A stretch of DNA of 64,000 nucleotides from Marinilabilia sp. UBA5340 (GCA_002411085.1 DHQK01000129.1:42127-106126), one strand, 5' to 3'. Counted from the stretch's first letter, positions 9,899 to 18,449 are shown. The notes: generated by a model not told the origin, from the sequence alone. Program-made: numbers and translations.

Positions 9899-10951
9899 CT
9901 ATTCCTTGTGCTCATCATTGCCCCATCCCCGGGCCTTTAACTCGATCTCTTCTCCCGCGTTGGTTTCCAGTGTGTAGCCTTTGGTCTCCGGGGTGATGTG
10001 CCCGATTACAAATACATCTTTGAGGTTTTTTCCATTCAGTTCGGTTTTCTGATAATCCTCAAGTGAAATGGTGAATAATAGTTCGTAATCTTCTCCGCCG
10101 TTGAGGGCTGCTACCAGAGGGTTCATTTCCATCTCTTCGGCCAGTGCAGATGTGGAATGGTCTATGGGAATCTTGTTTTCGTAGATGTTACATCCTTTTT
10201 CTGATGCTTTGCATAGTCGCAATAAAGCTGGTGCCAATCCTTCTCTGATAAGGCTCATGGAGGTGGGTACAATTTGAGCTTCTTCAAGTTGTGTAAGCAA
10301 TTCAATGCGCGCTTCTGGTTTTAGCTGTCGTTCCAAAAGATAATCATAACCTGAAAAGTCCGGATTGTCCTGCCCGGTTTCTGTCATAACCTTTTTTTCA
10401 CGCTCCAGCAACTGAAGCCCCAGGAACGCAGCCCCCAGATCACCTGTAACACATATAAGGTCATTTTCTTTGGCTCCCATTCGGCTGAGTGAGAGTTTTT
10501 CCGGCACAAATCCATAAGCGGAAGTTGCGATTGAAAGACCGGTGAGTGATGAGGAAGGACGGAAGCCCGTGAGATCGAGATCATATTTTTTGCAGGCCAT
10601 TGCTACACCTTCCATGAGCAATTCCACTGCCTGTAGCGACATTTTACCACTAAGTCCCAGTGCCATATTGATGTGGCTGGGGTGGCAACCTGCAGCGATA
10701 ATATCAGAAATGCTTGCTACTACTGCCTTGTAACCAAGGTGTCTTAAGGGATAATAGGTAAGATCAAAGTGAATTCCTTCCAGCATGAGGTTCTGCGAGG
10801 ATACCATTTCTTTATCAATGCAACGAACAGCAGCGGTATCATTTTTAATTCCGCAAAGAGTGTTTTCGTGGCGTGTGGGAAAGCTTTTTTCTATATGTTC
10901 AATCAGGCCAAAAAGTCCGACTTCTGAAAGAGGTGTTATGTTTTTGCTCAT
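9899..10951 (-). CDS. ThiL-like protein (AIR-synthase fold) lacking canonical active-site motifs; possible pseudoenzyme
   Basis: Over its full 350 aa the protein resembles Bacteroidota thiamine-monophosphate kinase: N-terminal GLIEH, LEGIHFDLTYYPLRHLGYKA (57-76), VTGDLGAAFLGLQLLERE (168-185), GGEDYELLF (285-293) and a C-terminal GWG. However, most acidic motifs that bind ATP and magnesium in ThiL are replaced. The usual GDDAAV reads KNDTAAV (36-42), TTD-LLMEG reads SQN-LMLEG, GGDTTSS reads GFRPSSS (129-135), and MDISDGL reads MSLIREGL (232-239). The frame is intact, so this is not decay by frameshift. The start is the ATG at 10951: homology begins there, and an upstream in-frame extension of 20 residues overlaps the promoter box. 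It is transcribed divergently from suf. It may be a regulatory paralogue or a kinase with altered chemistry; I do not assign catalytic activity. Confidence 0.8.
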   Translation of the reverse strand: MSKNITPLSEVGLFGLIEHIEKSFPTRHENTLCGIKNDTAAVRCIDKEMVSSQNLMLEGIHFDLTYYPLRHLGYKAVVASISDIIAAGCHPSHINMALGLSGKMSLQAVELLMEGVAMACKKYDLDLTGFRPSSSLTGLSIATSAYGFVPEKLSLSRMGAKENDLICVTGDLGAAFLGLQLLEREKKVMTETGQDNPDFSGYDYLLERQLKPEARIELLTQLEEAQIVPTSMSLIREGLAPALLRLCKASEKGCNIYENKIPIDHSTSALAEEMEMNPLVAALNGGEDYELLFTISLEDYQKTELNGKNLKDVFVIGHITPETKGYTLETNAGEEIELKARGWGNDEHKE

Positions 10952-10973
10952 AGTCTGTTTCTTTATATTAGTG

Positions 10974-10981
10974 CAAAGATA
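10974..10981 (-). promoter_or_regulatory. Probable promoter (-7 box) for the ThiL-like gene
   Basis: Minus-strand TATCTTTG matches TAnnTTTG. It lies 22 bases upstream of the ATG at 10951, which predicts a very short leader and supports that start over the upstream in-frame extension. Confidence 0.5.
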
Positions 10982-11059
10982 CAAGTTACCCGGGAGAATT
11001 GAAGGTAACACATTAAATAAGTGTCAATAAGTCATACGAAAAGTAAAAGGGATGTGTAA

Positions 11060-11078
11060 ATTTAGATTTAATCTAAAT
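11060..11078. promoter_or_regulatory. Perfect palindromic operator in the suf promoter
   Basis: ATTTAGATT-T-AATCTAAAT is a perfect 9+1+9 dyad. It ends 6 bases before the suf -7 box and so covers the expected -33 region, where a bound protein would block RNA polymerase. The TTTAG/CTAAA half-sites resemble those of DtxR/MntR-type metal-dependent repressors, which fits iron control of Fe-S assembly. The regulator identity is inference. Confidence 0.6.
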
Positions 11079-11084
11079 GTTTGG

Positions 11085-11092
11085 TACCTTTG
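11085..11092 (+). promoter_or_regulatory. Promoter (-7 box) of the suf operon
   Basis: TACCTTTG matches TAnnTTTG. Transcription would start near 11099, giving a leader of about 80 bases before sufB. The -33 region lies in the palindrome at 11060-11078. Confidence 0.6.
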
Positions 11093-11181
11093 TATCCGAA
11101 ATAGTTATTAAAACTTAATGATTTGAACCCTATACAGGTTGTCATTGTTTTAAAACCCCGGAACGATAGAATTTTTACGAT

Positions 11182-12630
11182 ATGTCAACAGAGCAAGATA
11201 AAATACTGGAAGAAGTAACCAAGGGGGAGTATAAATATGGGTTTTATACCGATATTGAAATGGATACCCTTCCCAAAGGTTTAAGCGAAGACGTGGTTCG
11301 GGAAATTTCCAAACGTAAAGGAGAACCTGAATTCATGACTGAGTTTCGTCTTGAGGCCTATCGCAACTGGCTCAAGATGAAAACCCCTGAGTGGGCGCAT
11401 TTGAATATTCCTGAAATAGATTTTCAGGACATAATTTATTATGCTGCACCCAAAAGTAAACCAAAGCTGGATAGTATGGATGATGTGGATCCTGAGCTGA
11501 AAGCTACTTTTGATAAATTGGGAATTCCCCTTGAGGAGCAAAAGCAGCTGGCCGGTGTTGCAGTGGATGCAGTAATGGACAGTGTGTCTGTAAAAACCAC
11601 TTTTAAAGAAACGCTGGCTGAAAAAGGCATAATATTTTGTAGCATTAGTGAAGCGATTCGCGAATATCCCGATTTGGTAAAGCAATATCTGGGAAGTGTG
11701 GTGCCTCCTAATGACAATTATTTTGCTGCATTAAATTCTGCTGTCTTTTCTGATGGCTCATTTGTATATATTCCCAAGGGAGTTCGCAGCCCGGTGGAGT
11801 TGTCTACCTATTTTCGCATCAATGCCATGAATACCGGACAGTTTGAAAGAACTCTTATCGTGGCGGAAGACGACAGTTATGTGAGTTACCTCGAAGGATG
11901 TACCGCTCCCCAGCGGGATGAGAACCAATTGCATGCCGCCATTGTAGAAATTGTAGCCATGGAGCGGGCAGAGGTGAAGTACTCTACCGTGCAAAACTGG
12001 TATCCTGGTGATAAGAATGGAAAAGGAGGAATCTATAACTTTGTGACGAAGAGAGGTCTTTGCAAAGGGGATTATTCGAAAATTTCCTGGACACAGGTGG
12101 AGACCGGATCAGCCATTACATGGAAGTACCCTAGTTGTGTGATGATGGGAGATCATTCCACCGGTGAGTTCTATTCAGTCGCGCTTACAAATAATCATCA
12201 GCAGGCCGATACCGGAACCAAGATGATTCATCTGGGGAAAAACACCAAGAGTTTGGTGGTGTCCAAAGGAATCTCCGCAGGCAAAAGTCAAAACAGTTAC
12301 AGGGGACTCGTAAAGGTATCCAAGCGTGCCGAGAATGCCCGTAACTTTTCTCAGTGCGATTCCTTGTTGTTGGGTGATAAATGTGGAGCTCATACGTTTC
12401 CATACCTCGAAATCAATAACAATACTGCTAAAGTTGAGCATGAGGCCACTACCTCAAAAATTGGGGAAGATCAGATATTTTACTGTAATCAGCGGGGTAT
12501 TGATACCGAGGATGCTGTGGGGCTGATTGTCAACGGGTATGTGAAAGAGGTCATCAATAAGTTGCCGATGGAGTTTGCTGTTGAAGCACAAAAGTTGCTC
12601 GAAATCAGCCTTGAAGGTAGTGTCGGGTAA
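11182..12630 (+). CDS. sufB: Fe-S cluster assembly scaffold protein SufB
   Basis: SufB is the scaffold subunit of the SufBC2D complex on which Fe-S clusters are built in the cytoplasm. The 482 aa have family length. An N-terminal helical region is followed by the long beta-helix core, with landmarks [35 protein letters not shown] and the C-terminal [20 protein letters not shown]. The Cys in EGCTAP and those toward the C-terminus ([17 protein letters not shown]) are typical SufB positions. It is the first gene of sufBCDSE, behind a promoter carrying a palindromic operator. SufB and SufD share the core fold, but the EGCTAP segment and the order relative to sufC identify this one as SufB. Confidence 0.97.
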   Translation: MSTEQDKILEEVTKGEYKYGFYTDIEMDTLPKGLSEDVVREISKRKGEPEFMTEFRLEAYRNWLKMKTPEWAHLNIPEIDFQDIIYYAAPKSKPKLDSMDDVDPELKATFDKLGIPLEEQKQLAGVAVDAVMDSVSVKTTFKETLAEKGIIFCSISEAIREYPDLVKQYLGSVVPPNDNYFAALNSAVFSDGSFVYIPKGVRSPVELSTYFRINAMNTGQFERTLIVAEDDSYVSYLEGCTAPQRDENQLHAAIVEIVAMERAEVKYSTVQNWYPGDKNGKGGIYNFVTKRGLCKGDYSKISWTQVETGSAITWKYPSCVMMGDHSTGEFYSVALTNNHQQADTGTKMIHLGKNTKSLVVSKGISAGKSQNSYRGLVKVSKRAENARNFSQCDSLLLGDKCGAHTFPYLEINNNTAKVEHEATTSKIGEDQIFYCNQRGIDTEDAVGLIVNGYVKEVINKLPMEFAVEAQKLLEISLEGSVG

Positions 12631-12709
12631 TGATTTAATCCTAAGAATAAAAATAACGGTTGTATAGAAAACCGGACTCATTCATCTAATCATCATAAGT
12701 TTTTGATAT

Positions 12710-13465
12710 ATGCTTTCGATAAAGAATTTACATGCCAAAATAGAGAATAAAGAAATCCTCCGGGGGATTGATCTGAAAGTTAAACCAGGCGAAGTTCACG
12801 CCATCATGGGCCCTAACGGATCAGGGAAAAGCACCCTGGCCTCAGTACTGGCCGGTAATGAAATGTTCGAAGTTAATGAAGGCTCTGTAGAATTTAATGG
12901 CAAAGACATCCTGGAAATGGCGCCGGAAGACAGAGCGCGAGAAGGACTCTTTCTGAGCTTTCAGTATCCGGTTGAAATTCCCGGTGTGAGTATGGTTAAC
13001 TTTTTGCGAACTTCCCTTAATGAACTTCGAAAATATAAAGGTGAAGACCCGCTTTCGGCCAGCGAATTTCTGAAATTGATGCGAGAGAAGAAAAATCTGG
13101 TGGAGATTGATTCTGACTTGACCAACAGATCTGTGAATGAGGGATTCAGTGGTGGTGAGAAAAAGAAAAATGAGATTTTTCAGATGGCCATGCTTGAACC
13201 TAAGCTTTCCATTTTGGATGAAACAGATTCTGGGCTGGATATTGATGCGCTGCGGGTGGTGGCCAATGGGGTGAATAAACTCAAACGACCTGACAATGCC
13301 ACTGTGCTGATTACCCATTACCAGAGACTGTTGGAGTATATTGTTCCCGACTTTGTGCATGTGCTCTATCACGGACGCATTGTGAAAACCGGAGGAAAAG
13401 AACTGGCCCACGAATTGGAGGCCAACGGTTACGACTGGATTAAAAAGGAGTTTGGCGATAAATAA
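12710..13465 (+). CDS. sufC: Fe-S cluster assembly ATPase SufC
   Basis: SufC is the ABC-type ATPase of the SufBC2D scaffold; its nucleotide-driven dimerisation opens the SufB-SufD interface. The 251 aa contain Walker A GPNGSGKS (34-41), the Q-loop around SFQYP (83-87), signature FSGGEKKKNE (146-155) and Walker B SILDE (167-171) followed by the SufC-typical TDSGLDIDAL. It has no membrane segments, as expected for a cytosolic family member. It lies 79 bases after sufB and 35 before sufD, on the same strand. Confidence 0.97.
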   Translation: MLSIKNLHAKIENKEILRGIDLKVKPGEVHAIMGPNGSGKSTLASVLAGNEMFEVNEGSVEFNGKDILEMAPEDRAREGLFLSFQYPVEIPGVSMVNFLRTSLNELRKYKGEDPLSASEFLKLMREKKNLVEIDSDLTNRSVNEGFSGGEKKKNEIFQMAMLEPKLSILDETDSGLDIDALRVVANGVNKLKRPDNATVLITHYQRLLEYIVPDFVHVLYHGRIVKTGGKELAHELEANGYDWIKKEFGDK

Positions 13466-13500
13466 CCAGCCTGCAAGTCGAACCTTTAATTTTGAATTAA

Positions 13501-14892
13501 ATGGAGAATCTTATTAAAAATATAATTGGAAAGGACATCTCACTGGTGGAGTTGTTTGAGGAAAACAGGTCTAAGATTGAAGAACAGTCATTCTCCGTAC
13601 TCAACGATCAACGTGAGGAAGCTTTTGATGCTTTTCAGGAGCTGGGCATCCCTTCCAATAAGGTAGAAAGCTACAAATATACCAATCTTCAACCCCTCTT
13701 TACCGGAGATTTCACTTTTTCTTTAAAGCCGGAAACACTGACTGAAAATGTGGAGGACATTTTTTCCTGCGATGTGGATACACTCGATTCCATTACCATT
13801 TATATGGTCAACGGATGGTATTACACACGTAACAATCCCGGTGATTTGCCACAAGGAGTGAGGATAGGCAGCCTGGCCAGACTGGCCGAAGAAGATCCTG
13901 ATTTCCTGGCCAGATATTATGGAAGTCGTGCTCCTCATCTGTCCGATGGAGTAGTTGCTTTGAATACTATGTTTGCCCAGGATGGTTTTTTTGTTCATGT
14001 GCCTGAGGGGGTTGTGGTTGAGAAACCCATTCAGATTGTGAATATCCTTATGTCGGAGGATGCTTTGATGACCACCCAGCGCAACCTGGTGGTGATGGAA
14101 GATAATAGTGAAGCACGAATCATGGTTTGTGATCATACACTTACAACCAATAAGTTTGTGATGAATAGTGTCACTGAAGGCTTTGTGGGCAAAGAGGCGC
14201 GTCTGGATTTTTACAACCTTCAGAATCAGCACAATGCTACCACGCAGGTTGCCGGTCTCTATTTTGAGCAACATGAACGTTCACACCTCGCCACCAACAA
14301 TCTTACCTTGCATGCCGGAGTGGCCCGCAACAATATTGAACTGAAACTGGCAGGTGAACATGCTGAAGGGCATGCTTACGGGCTATACCTTTTGGATAAA
14401 AACCAACATGTTGATAATTTCTCTTACATTGATCATGCAGTTCCGGAATGTTTCAGCGATGAGTTGTTCAAAGGCGTTTTGGATGATCATTCCACCGGTT
14501 CATTTACCGGTAAGATAATGGTTCGTCCGGATGCTCAGAAAACCAATGCATATCAGTCCAATAACAATCTGCTGCTTACCAATGATGCTAAAATGAATAC
14601 CAGGCCGCAGTTGGAAATTTATGCTGATGATGTGAAGTGTAGCCACGGTGCAACGGTCGGCCAGCTCGATGAAGATGCTATGTTTTATTTGCGTACAAGA
14701 GGAATCAATAAAGAGGAATCCACCATCTTACTGATGTATGCTTTTGCCTATGAAGTAATCGAAAAAATCAAGGTGGAACCTTTGCGCGAACAAATACGTG
14801 CGTTGGTAGAGAAACGTTTTCGCGGGGAACTGGACAAATGTCATTCGTGCGTCGTTTGTGGACAAAAAGGTACCGATTTGAGTTGCCTGTAA
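13501..14892 (+). CDS. sufD: Fe-S cluster assembly protein SufD
   Basis: SufD partners SufB in the SufBC2D complex and is needed for iron entry. The 463 aa show the N-terminal helical domain (ending around GIPSNKVESYKYTNL, the usual Rxx-E-x-W/Y-K-Y-T-x-L region), the beta-helix core, and the C-terminal CSHGATVGQLDEDAMFYLRTRG region with the SufD-typical conserved His. The tail ends in three Cys (CHSC, CGQKG, SCL), a variation I cannot interpret. It continues the suf operon; a hairpin separates it from sufS. Confidence 0.95.
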   Translation: MENLIKNIIGKDISLVELFEENRSKIEEQSFSVLNDQREEAFDAFQELGIPSNKVESYKYTNLQPLFTGDFTFSLKPETLTENVEDIFSCDVDTLDSITIYMVNGWYYTRNNPGDLPQGVRIGSLARLAEEDPDFLARYYGSRAPHLSDGVVALNTMFAQDGFFVHVPEGVVVEKPIQIVNILMSEDALMTTQRNLVVMEDNSEARIMVCDHTLTTNKFVMNSVTEGFVGKEARLDFYNLQNQHNATTQVAGLYFEQHERSHLATNNLTLHAGVARNNIELKLAGEHAEGHAYGLYLLDKNQHVDNFSYIDHAVPECFSDELFKGVLDDHSTGSFTGKIMVRPDAQKTNAYQSNNNLLLTNDAKMNTRPQLEIYADDVKCSHGATVGQLDEDAMFYLRTRGINKEESTILLMYAFAYEVIEKIKVEPLREQIRALVEKRFRGELDKCHSCVVCGQKGTDLSCL

Positions 14893-14923
14893 AGGGTAAC
14901 ATAAAAATATAATAACTATTTTT

Positions 14924-14954
14924 CCGGTACCTGCTCTTTTTTGACAGGTACCGG
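14924..14954 (+). terminator. Intercistronic hairpin between sufD and sufS
   Basis: CCGGTACCTG pairs perfectly with CAGGTACCGG around an 11-nt T-rich loop, starting 32 bases after the sufD stop and ending 17 bases before the sufS ATG. It is followed by ATTGTTTGTTTT, a weak U-tract. It could be an attenuator that lowers sufSE relative to sufBCD, or an RNA processing or stability element. Confidence 0.55.
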
Positions 14955-14971
14955 ATTGTTTGTTTTATACT

Positions 14972-16192
14972 ATGGCTTTTGATATCCAAAATATAAGAGA
15001 CGATTTTCCCATTCTCGGGCAAAAGGTGAATGGTAAACCATTGGTCTATCTGGACAACGCAGCCACGACTCAAAAACCGGTGTCGGTTATTGAAGCAGAA
15101 GCCAATGTTTACCGTACCATAAATAGTAATATTCACCGGGGGGTACATCATCTCAGCAATGTTTGTACGGAAGTTTTTGAAGACGTGCGTCAAAAGGTGA
15201 AAGACTTTATTAACGCCCCTTCGTCGGATGAGGTGATTTTTACCCGCGGTACAACCGAGTCTGTGAACCTTCTGGCAGCATCCTTTGGGGAAACTTTTCT
15301 CAATCCAGGGGATGAGATAATCCTCACGGAAATGGAGCACCACAGCAATATTGTTCCCTGGCAGTTGTTGGCACAGCGAAAAGGAGTGACAATAAAAGTT
15401 GTTCCGGTAACTGATGGGGGCGAGCTGGATATGCAGGCACTGGGCGAGATGCTGAATGAAAAGACCCGGTTGATTTCGGTTGCGCATATCAGCAATGTTA
15501 TGGGAACCATCAATCCTGTGCGGGAGATTGTCGCCCTCGCTCATGCAGCAGAGATTCCTGTGATGATTGACGGTGCTCAGGCTATTCACCATGTACCGGT
15601 AGATGTTCAGGCGTTGGATTGTGATTTTTATGTTTTCAGTGGACATAAAATGTATGCACCCACAGGTGTCGGGGTTTTTTACGGAAAACGCAAATGGCTT
15701 GAACAAATGAATCCATATCAGGGAGGAGGTGAGATGATTGATAAAGTTTCATTCTCCGGTACCACTTTCAATGATTTGCCCTATAAATTTGAGGCCGGAA
15801 CACCCAATTACGCTGGAATTATTGGATTAGGGGCTGCTATTGATTATCTGAAGCAAAACCATCTGGAAGAAATATGGAATTATGAGCACCAATTGTTTGA
15901 ATATGCGCTTGACAAGATGAAATCAGTTTCCGGAATTCGTTTTGTAGGTGAGGCAGCACAACATACCAGTGTGATTTCTTTTCTCCTCGGTAATTCGCAC
16001 CCTTTTGATGTAGGCACGTTACTCGACAAACTTGGGTTTGCCCTTCGCACGGGGCATCATTGTGCACAACCTCTGATGGATCGGTTTGGAATACCAGGTA
16101 CTGTGCGTGCATCTTTTGCTTTTTACAATACTAAAGAAGAGGTAGATCATCTTGTCGAAGCCCTGATTCGTGTGGGAACTATGCTGGGCTGA
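14972..16192 (+). CDS. sufS: Cysteine desulfurase SufS
   Basis: SufS is a PLP enzyme that takes sulfur from L-cysteine as an enzyme persulfide and passes it to SufE for cluster assembly. The 406 aa match group II desulfurases. The PLP lysine is K226 in SGHKMYAPTG and the persulfide Cys is C364 in RTGHHCAQPL, the same numbering as in the E. coli protein. The start is ATG 14972 (MAFDIQNIRDDF); an upstream in-frame TTG at 14960 would add four residues not seen in the family. It is followed by sufE after 45 bases. Confidence 0.97.
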   Translation: MAFDIQNIRDDFPILGQKVNGKPLVYLDNAATTQKPVSVIEAEANVYRTINSNIHRGVHHLSNVCTEVFEDVRQKVKDFINAPSSDEVIFTRGTTESVNLLAASFGETFLNPGDEIILTEMEHHSNIVPWQLLAQRKGVTIKVVPVTDGGELDMQALGEMLNEKTRLISVAHISNVMGTINPVREIVALAHAAEIPVMIDGAQAIHHVPVDVQALDCDFYVFSGHKMYAPTGVGVFYGKRKWLEQMNPYQGGGEMIDKVSFSGTTFNDLPYKFEAGTPNYAGIIGLGAAIDYLKQNHLEEIWNYEHQLFEYALDKMKSVSGIRFVGEAAQHTSVISFLLGNSHPFDVGTLLDKLGFALRTGHHCAQPLMDRFGIPGTVRASFAFYNTKEEVDHLVEALIRVGTMLG

Positions 16193-16216
16193 AGTGTTCT
16201 TATTTTTTGAAGTTGC

Positions 16217-16224
16217 TATCTTTG
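16217..16224 (+). promoter_or_regulatory. Possible internal promoter (-7 box) before sufE
   Basis: TATCTTTG matches TAnnTTTG, 13 bases before the sufE ATG, which would give an almost leaderless mRNA. A -33 element is poor, so this may be chance. Confidence 0.35.
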
Positions 16225-16237
16225 CAAAAAAAATACC

Positions 16238-16660
16238 ATGACCATAAAAGAAAAACAAGAAGAAGTAATAGAAGAATTTTCTGCTTTTGATGACTGGATG
16301 GATAAATATTCGCTGCTGATTGAGTTGGGCAATGAATTGGATTCATTTGATGAAGCTTATCGCCAGGAGCAAAATCTGATAGATGGTTGTCAGTCAAAAG
16401 TTTGGCTGCACGCCGAGCTGAAGGATGGAAAGATTGACTTTCAGGGAGACAGCGATGCCATCATTGTAAAGGGGATAGTCGCCCTGCTCTTGCGTGTGCT
16501 TTCAGGGCATACTCCTGATGAGATTCTTGAGAATGACCTTTTCTTTATTGATGAAATTGGATTGAAAGAACACTTGTCGCCTACCCGGAGTAATGGGCTT
16601 GTGGCTATGGTGAAACAGATGAAGGCCTATGCCCTGGCATTTAAAGCCAAGCAGGGATAA
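16238..16660 (+). CDS. sufE: Cysteine desulfuration protein SufE
   Basis: SufE accepts persulfide sulfur from SufS and delivers it to the SufBCD scaffold. The 140 aa are full length. The active Cys is C51 in LIDGCQSKVW, the canonical motif and position. N-terminal helices (KEKQEEVIEEFSAFDDWMDKYSLLIELG) and the C-terminal LSPTRSNGLVAMVKQM are typical. It is the fifth gene of the suf operon. Confidence 0.96.
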   Translation: MTIKEKQEEVIEEFSAFDDWMDKYSLLIELGNELDSFDEAYRQEQNLIDGCQSKVWLHAELKDGKIDFQGDSDAIIVKGIVALLLRVLSGHTPDEILENDLFFIDEIGLKEHLSPTRSNGLVAMVKQMKAYALAFKAKQG

Positions 16661-16714
16661 TTGATTTTGAACCACTGCTGATGTGAGTTTGTTGGTTGAT
16701 AAAAAGAGACGCTT

Positions 16715-17032
16715 ATGAGTTCAGAGTTTTTGAATGTGGAGACGGACATTGTAAAAGTACTGAAAAGTATTTTTGATCCCGAAATACCGGTGAATATTTA
16801 CGATCTGGGGCTGATTTACGAGATAGAGGTACGGGAAGCCGGGAAGGTTAGAGTCGTGATGACGCTTACATCACCCAACTGCCCTGTGGCTGAATCCTTG
16901 CCGGAAGAAGTGTATGAGAAAGTGTTATCTGTTGAGGGTGTTAAGGAGGTAGAACTGAATCTCACTTTCGATCCACCATGGTCAAAAGATATGCTTTCCG
17001 AGGAAGCACTTTTGGAACTAGGACTTTTGTAA
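16715..17032 (+). CDS. DUF59/MIP18-family protein (SufT-like Fe-S maturation factor)
   Basis: This 105-aa single-domain protein has the DUF59 core: V-ksIFDPEIPVNIYDLGLIYEIEV (14-36), then MTLTSPNCPVAESLPEEV with the conserved Cys, and DPPWSKDMLS near the end. The family (SufT, PaaD, eukaryotic CIA2/MIP18) helps insert or carry Fe-S clusters. Its place at the end of sufBCDSE, 54 bases after sufE and 12 before queG, supports a role in cluster delivery. I leave the symbol empty because paralogues in this family differ in partner. Confidence 0.88.
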   Translation: MSSEFLNVETDIVKVLKSIFDPEIPVNIYDLGLIYEIEVREAGKVRVVMTLTSPNCPVAESLPEEVYEKVLSVEGVKEVELNLTFDPPWSKDMLSEEALLELGLL

Positions 17033-17044
17033 GTCACTTTAGCT

Positions 17045-17983
17045 ATGGATTTAATAGCTGAGCATCGTGGTAAACTTATTCGTCAAAAAGCATTGGAGCT
17101 TGGATTTGATGAGGTGGGCTTTGTAAATGCCGGATTTTTGGATAAAGAATCTGTCTTTTATCAAGAGTGGCTGCAGCAGGGCTTTCATGCAGGAATGGAT
17201 TACATGGGCCGGAACATTGAGAAACGAGAAGACCCACGCCTCCTGGTTGAGGGAGCAAAGTCTATTGTTGTGGTGCTTCAAAACTATACCCCGGCACGAG
17301 ATGTGGATACGGCTGCATCTTTCAAGATTTCCAAATATGCTTACGGGCGTGATTACCATAAGGTATTAAAAGGCCGATTCAAAAAATTGATGTCTTACAT
17401 ACAAAGTGAAGTGGCTGCTGATGCAGATGGTCGGTTTTTTGTGGATTCAGCTCCCGTTTCTGAACGATCTCTTGCTGTTCGCGCAGGACTCGGATGGCGG
17501 GGGAAAAACACCAACCTTATTCATCCACGTTTGGGTTCTTTTGTTTTCATTGGCGAAATGATTCTGAATATAGAACTTCCTTCCGGCTCCCCGTTGAAGG
17601 AAGCCTGTGGTGGGTGTACCCGTTGTTTGGATGCTTGTCCTACCGGAGCGTTGGTTGCTCCCTATAAACTGGATGCCAATAAATGTATCTCTTATCTGAC
17701 CATTGAAAATAAAGGGGAGATCTCCGATGAGTTTGCCGGACAAATGGACGGTTGGATCTTTGGTTGTGATGTTTGTCAGGATGTGTGTCCCTGGAACTGG
17801 AAAGCCAGACCCAATAAAGTACCTGACTTTAAGCTTCGGCAGGAGTTTAAAGAAATGACTGATGGACAATGGCTCTCGCTGGACGAGGAAGCTTTCGATG
17901 AACTCTCCAAAGGAAGTCCCATACGCAGATCCGGTTACGAGGGCATTAAACGGAATCTTAGCTTTGTTTCCAGGAAAACTTAA
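17045..17983 (+). CDS. queG: Epoxyqueuosine reductase QueG
   Basis: QueG performs the last step of queuosine synthesis, reducing epoxyqueuosine in tRNA with a cobalamin cofactor and two 4Fe-4S clusters. The 312 aa carry two ferredoxin-like motifs, CGGCTRCLDACPTGAL and CDVCQDVCPW, plus the QueG signature SAPVSERSLAVRAGLGWRGK, where the Asp of FVDSAP is the usual catalytic acid. It follows the DUF59 gene by 12 bases, so an Fe-S client is probably co-transcribed with the assembly machinery. The C-terminal HEAT-like extension of longer QueG proteins is absent; this is the short form. Confidence 0.95.
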   Translation: MDLIAEHRGKLIRQKALELGFDEVGFVNAGFLDKESVFYQEWLQQGFHAGMDYMGRNIEKREDPRLLVEGAKSIVVVLQNYTPARDVDTAASFKISKYAYGRDYHKVLKGRFKKLMSYIQSEVAADADGRFFVDSAPVSERSLAVRAGLGWRGKNTNLIHPRLGSFVFIGEMILNIELPSGSPLKEACGGCTRCLDACPTGALVAPYKLDANKCISYLTIENKGEISDEFAGQMDGWIFGCDVCQDVCPWNWKARPNKVPDFKLRQEFKEMTDGQWLSLDEEAFDELSKGSPIRRSGYEGIKRNLSFVSRKT

Positions 17984-17997
17984 AACCTTATTCTCTG

Positions 17998-18405
17998 CTA
18001 TTCGCTGGACGAAATCGTTACCACCACGCGTCGTTCCTTCCGGGGGCCGTCAAATTCACAAAGAAAAATGTTCTGCCAGGTGGAAAGCCCCATTACTCCA
18101 TTAACTATGGGAATCGTTTCTGAAGGTCCTGTAAAGCCTGCTTTCAAATGTGAATCTCCGTTGTTGTCCTGAGCGTCATGCTGCCATACCCCGTGAGGAA
18201 TCATGTTTTTCAACCAGTTTAGTACATCTGTTTGAACTGAATCGTCCCAGTTTTCCTGTATCATGATTCCCGCCGTAGCTCCCTGTACATAAATATTCAC
18301 CATTCCGGTTTGTACTTTCGCCCGGGAAACAGTTTTTGCTACTTCGCTGGTGATGTCTACCAATTGTTCGCGTTTGTTGGTTTTGAAAGTTATTGTCTGT
18401 TGCAT
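17998..18405 (-). CDS. yjbQ: YjbQ/UPF0047 family protein
   Basis: This small cytoplasmic family forms trimers with a bound metal-like site; E. coli YjbQ has weak thiamin-phosphate synthase activity and the true role is unsettled. The 135 aa have the family landmarks: MQQTITFKT beta-strand, MVNIYVQGATAGIMIQEN, HLKAGFTGPSETIPIVNG and the C-terminal GLSTWQNIFLCEFDGPR. The start is ATG 18405, because family homology begins at MQQTITFK. A longer in-frame start 13 residues upstream overlaps a promoter-like box. It is convergent with queG, 14 bases apart. Confidence 0.92.
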   Translation of the reverse strand: MQQTITFKTNKREQLVDITSEVAKTVSRAKVQTGMVNIYVQGATAGIMIQENWDDSVQTDVLNWLKNMIPHGVWQHDAQDNNGDSHLKAGFTGPSETIPIVNGVMGLSTWQNIFLCEFDGPRKERRVVVTISSSE

Positions 18406-18441
18406 ATTTCTGTATTGTGGAGTTAGGGAAACACATTGTGG

Positions 18442-18449
18442 CAAAAGTA
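18442..18449 (-). promoter_or_regulatory. Possible promoter (-7 box) for yjbQ
   Basis: Minus-strand TACTTTTG matches TAnnTTTG, 36 bases upstream of the chosen ATG. It would exclude the longer start at 18444. Confidence 0.4.

Noticed and set aside
9899..10951. ThiL-like gene as a frameshifted or decayed pseudogene
   Set aside because: The frame is open from start to stop and conserved blocks occur on both sides of each changed motif, so substitutions rather than indels explain the difference.
14768..15706. 312-codon minus-strand open frame opposite sufD/sufS
   Set aside because: Fully antisense to sufS, whose catalytic K226 and C364 are in place; the antisense translation is Cys/His/Arg-rich with no recognisable fold.
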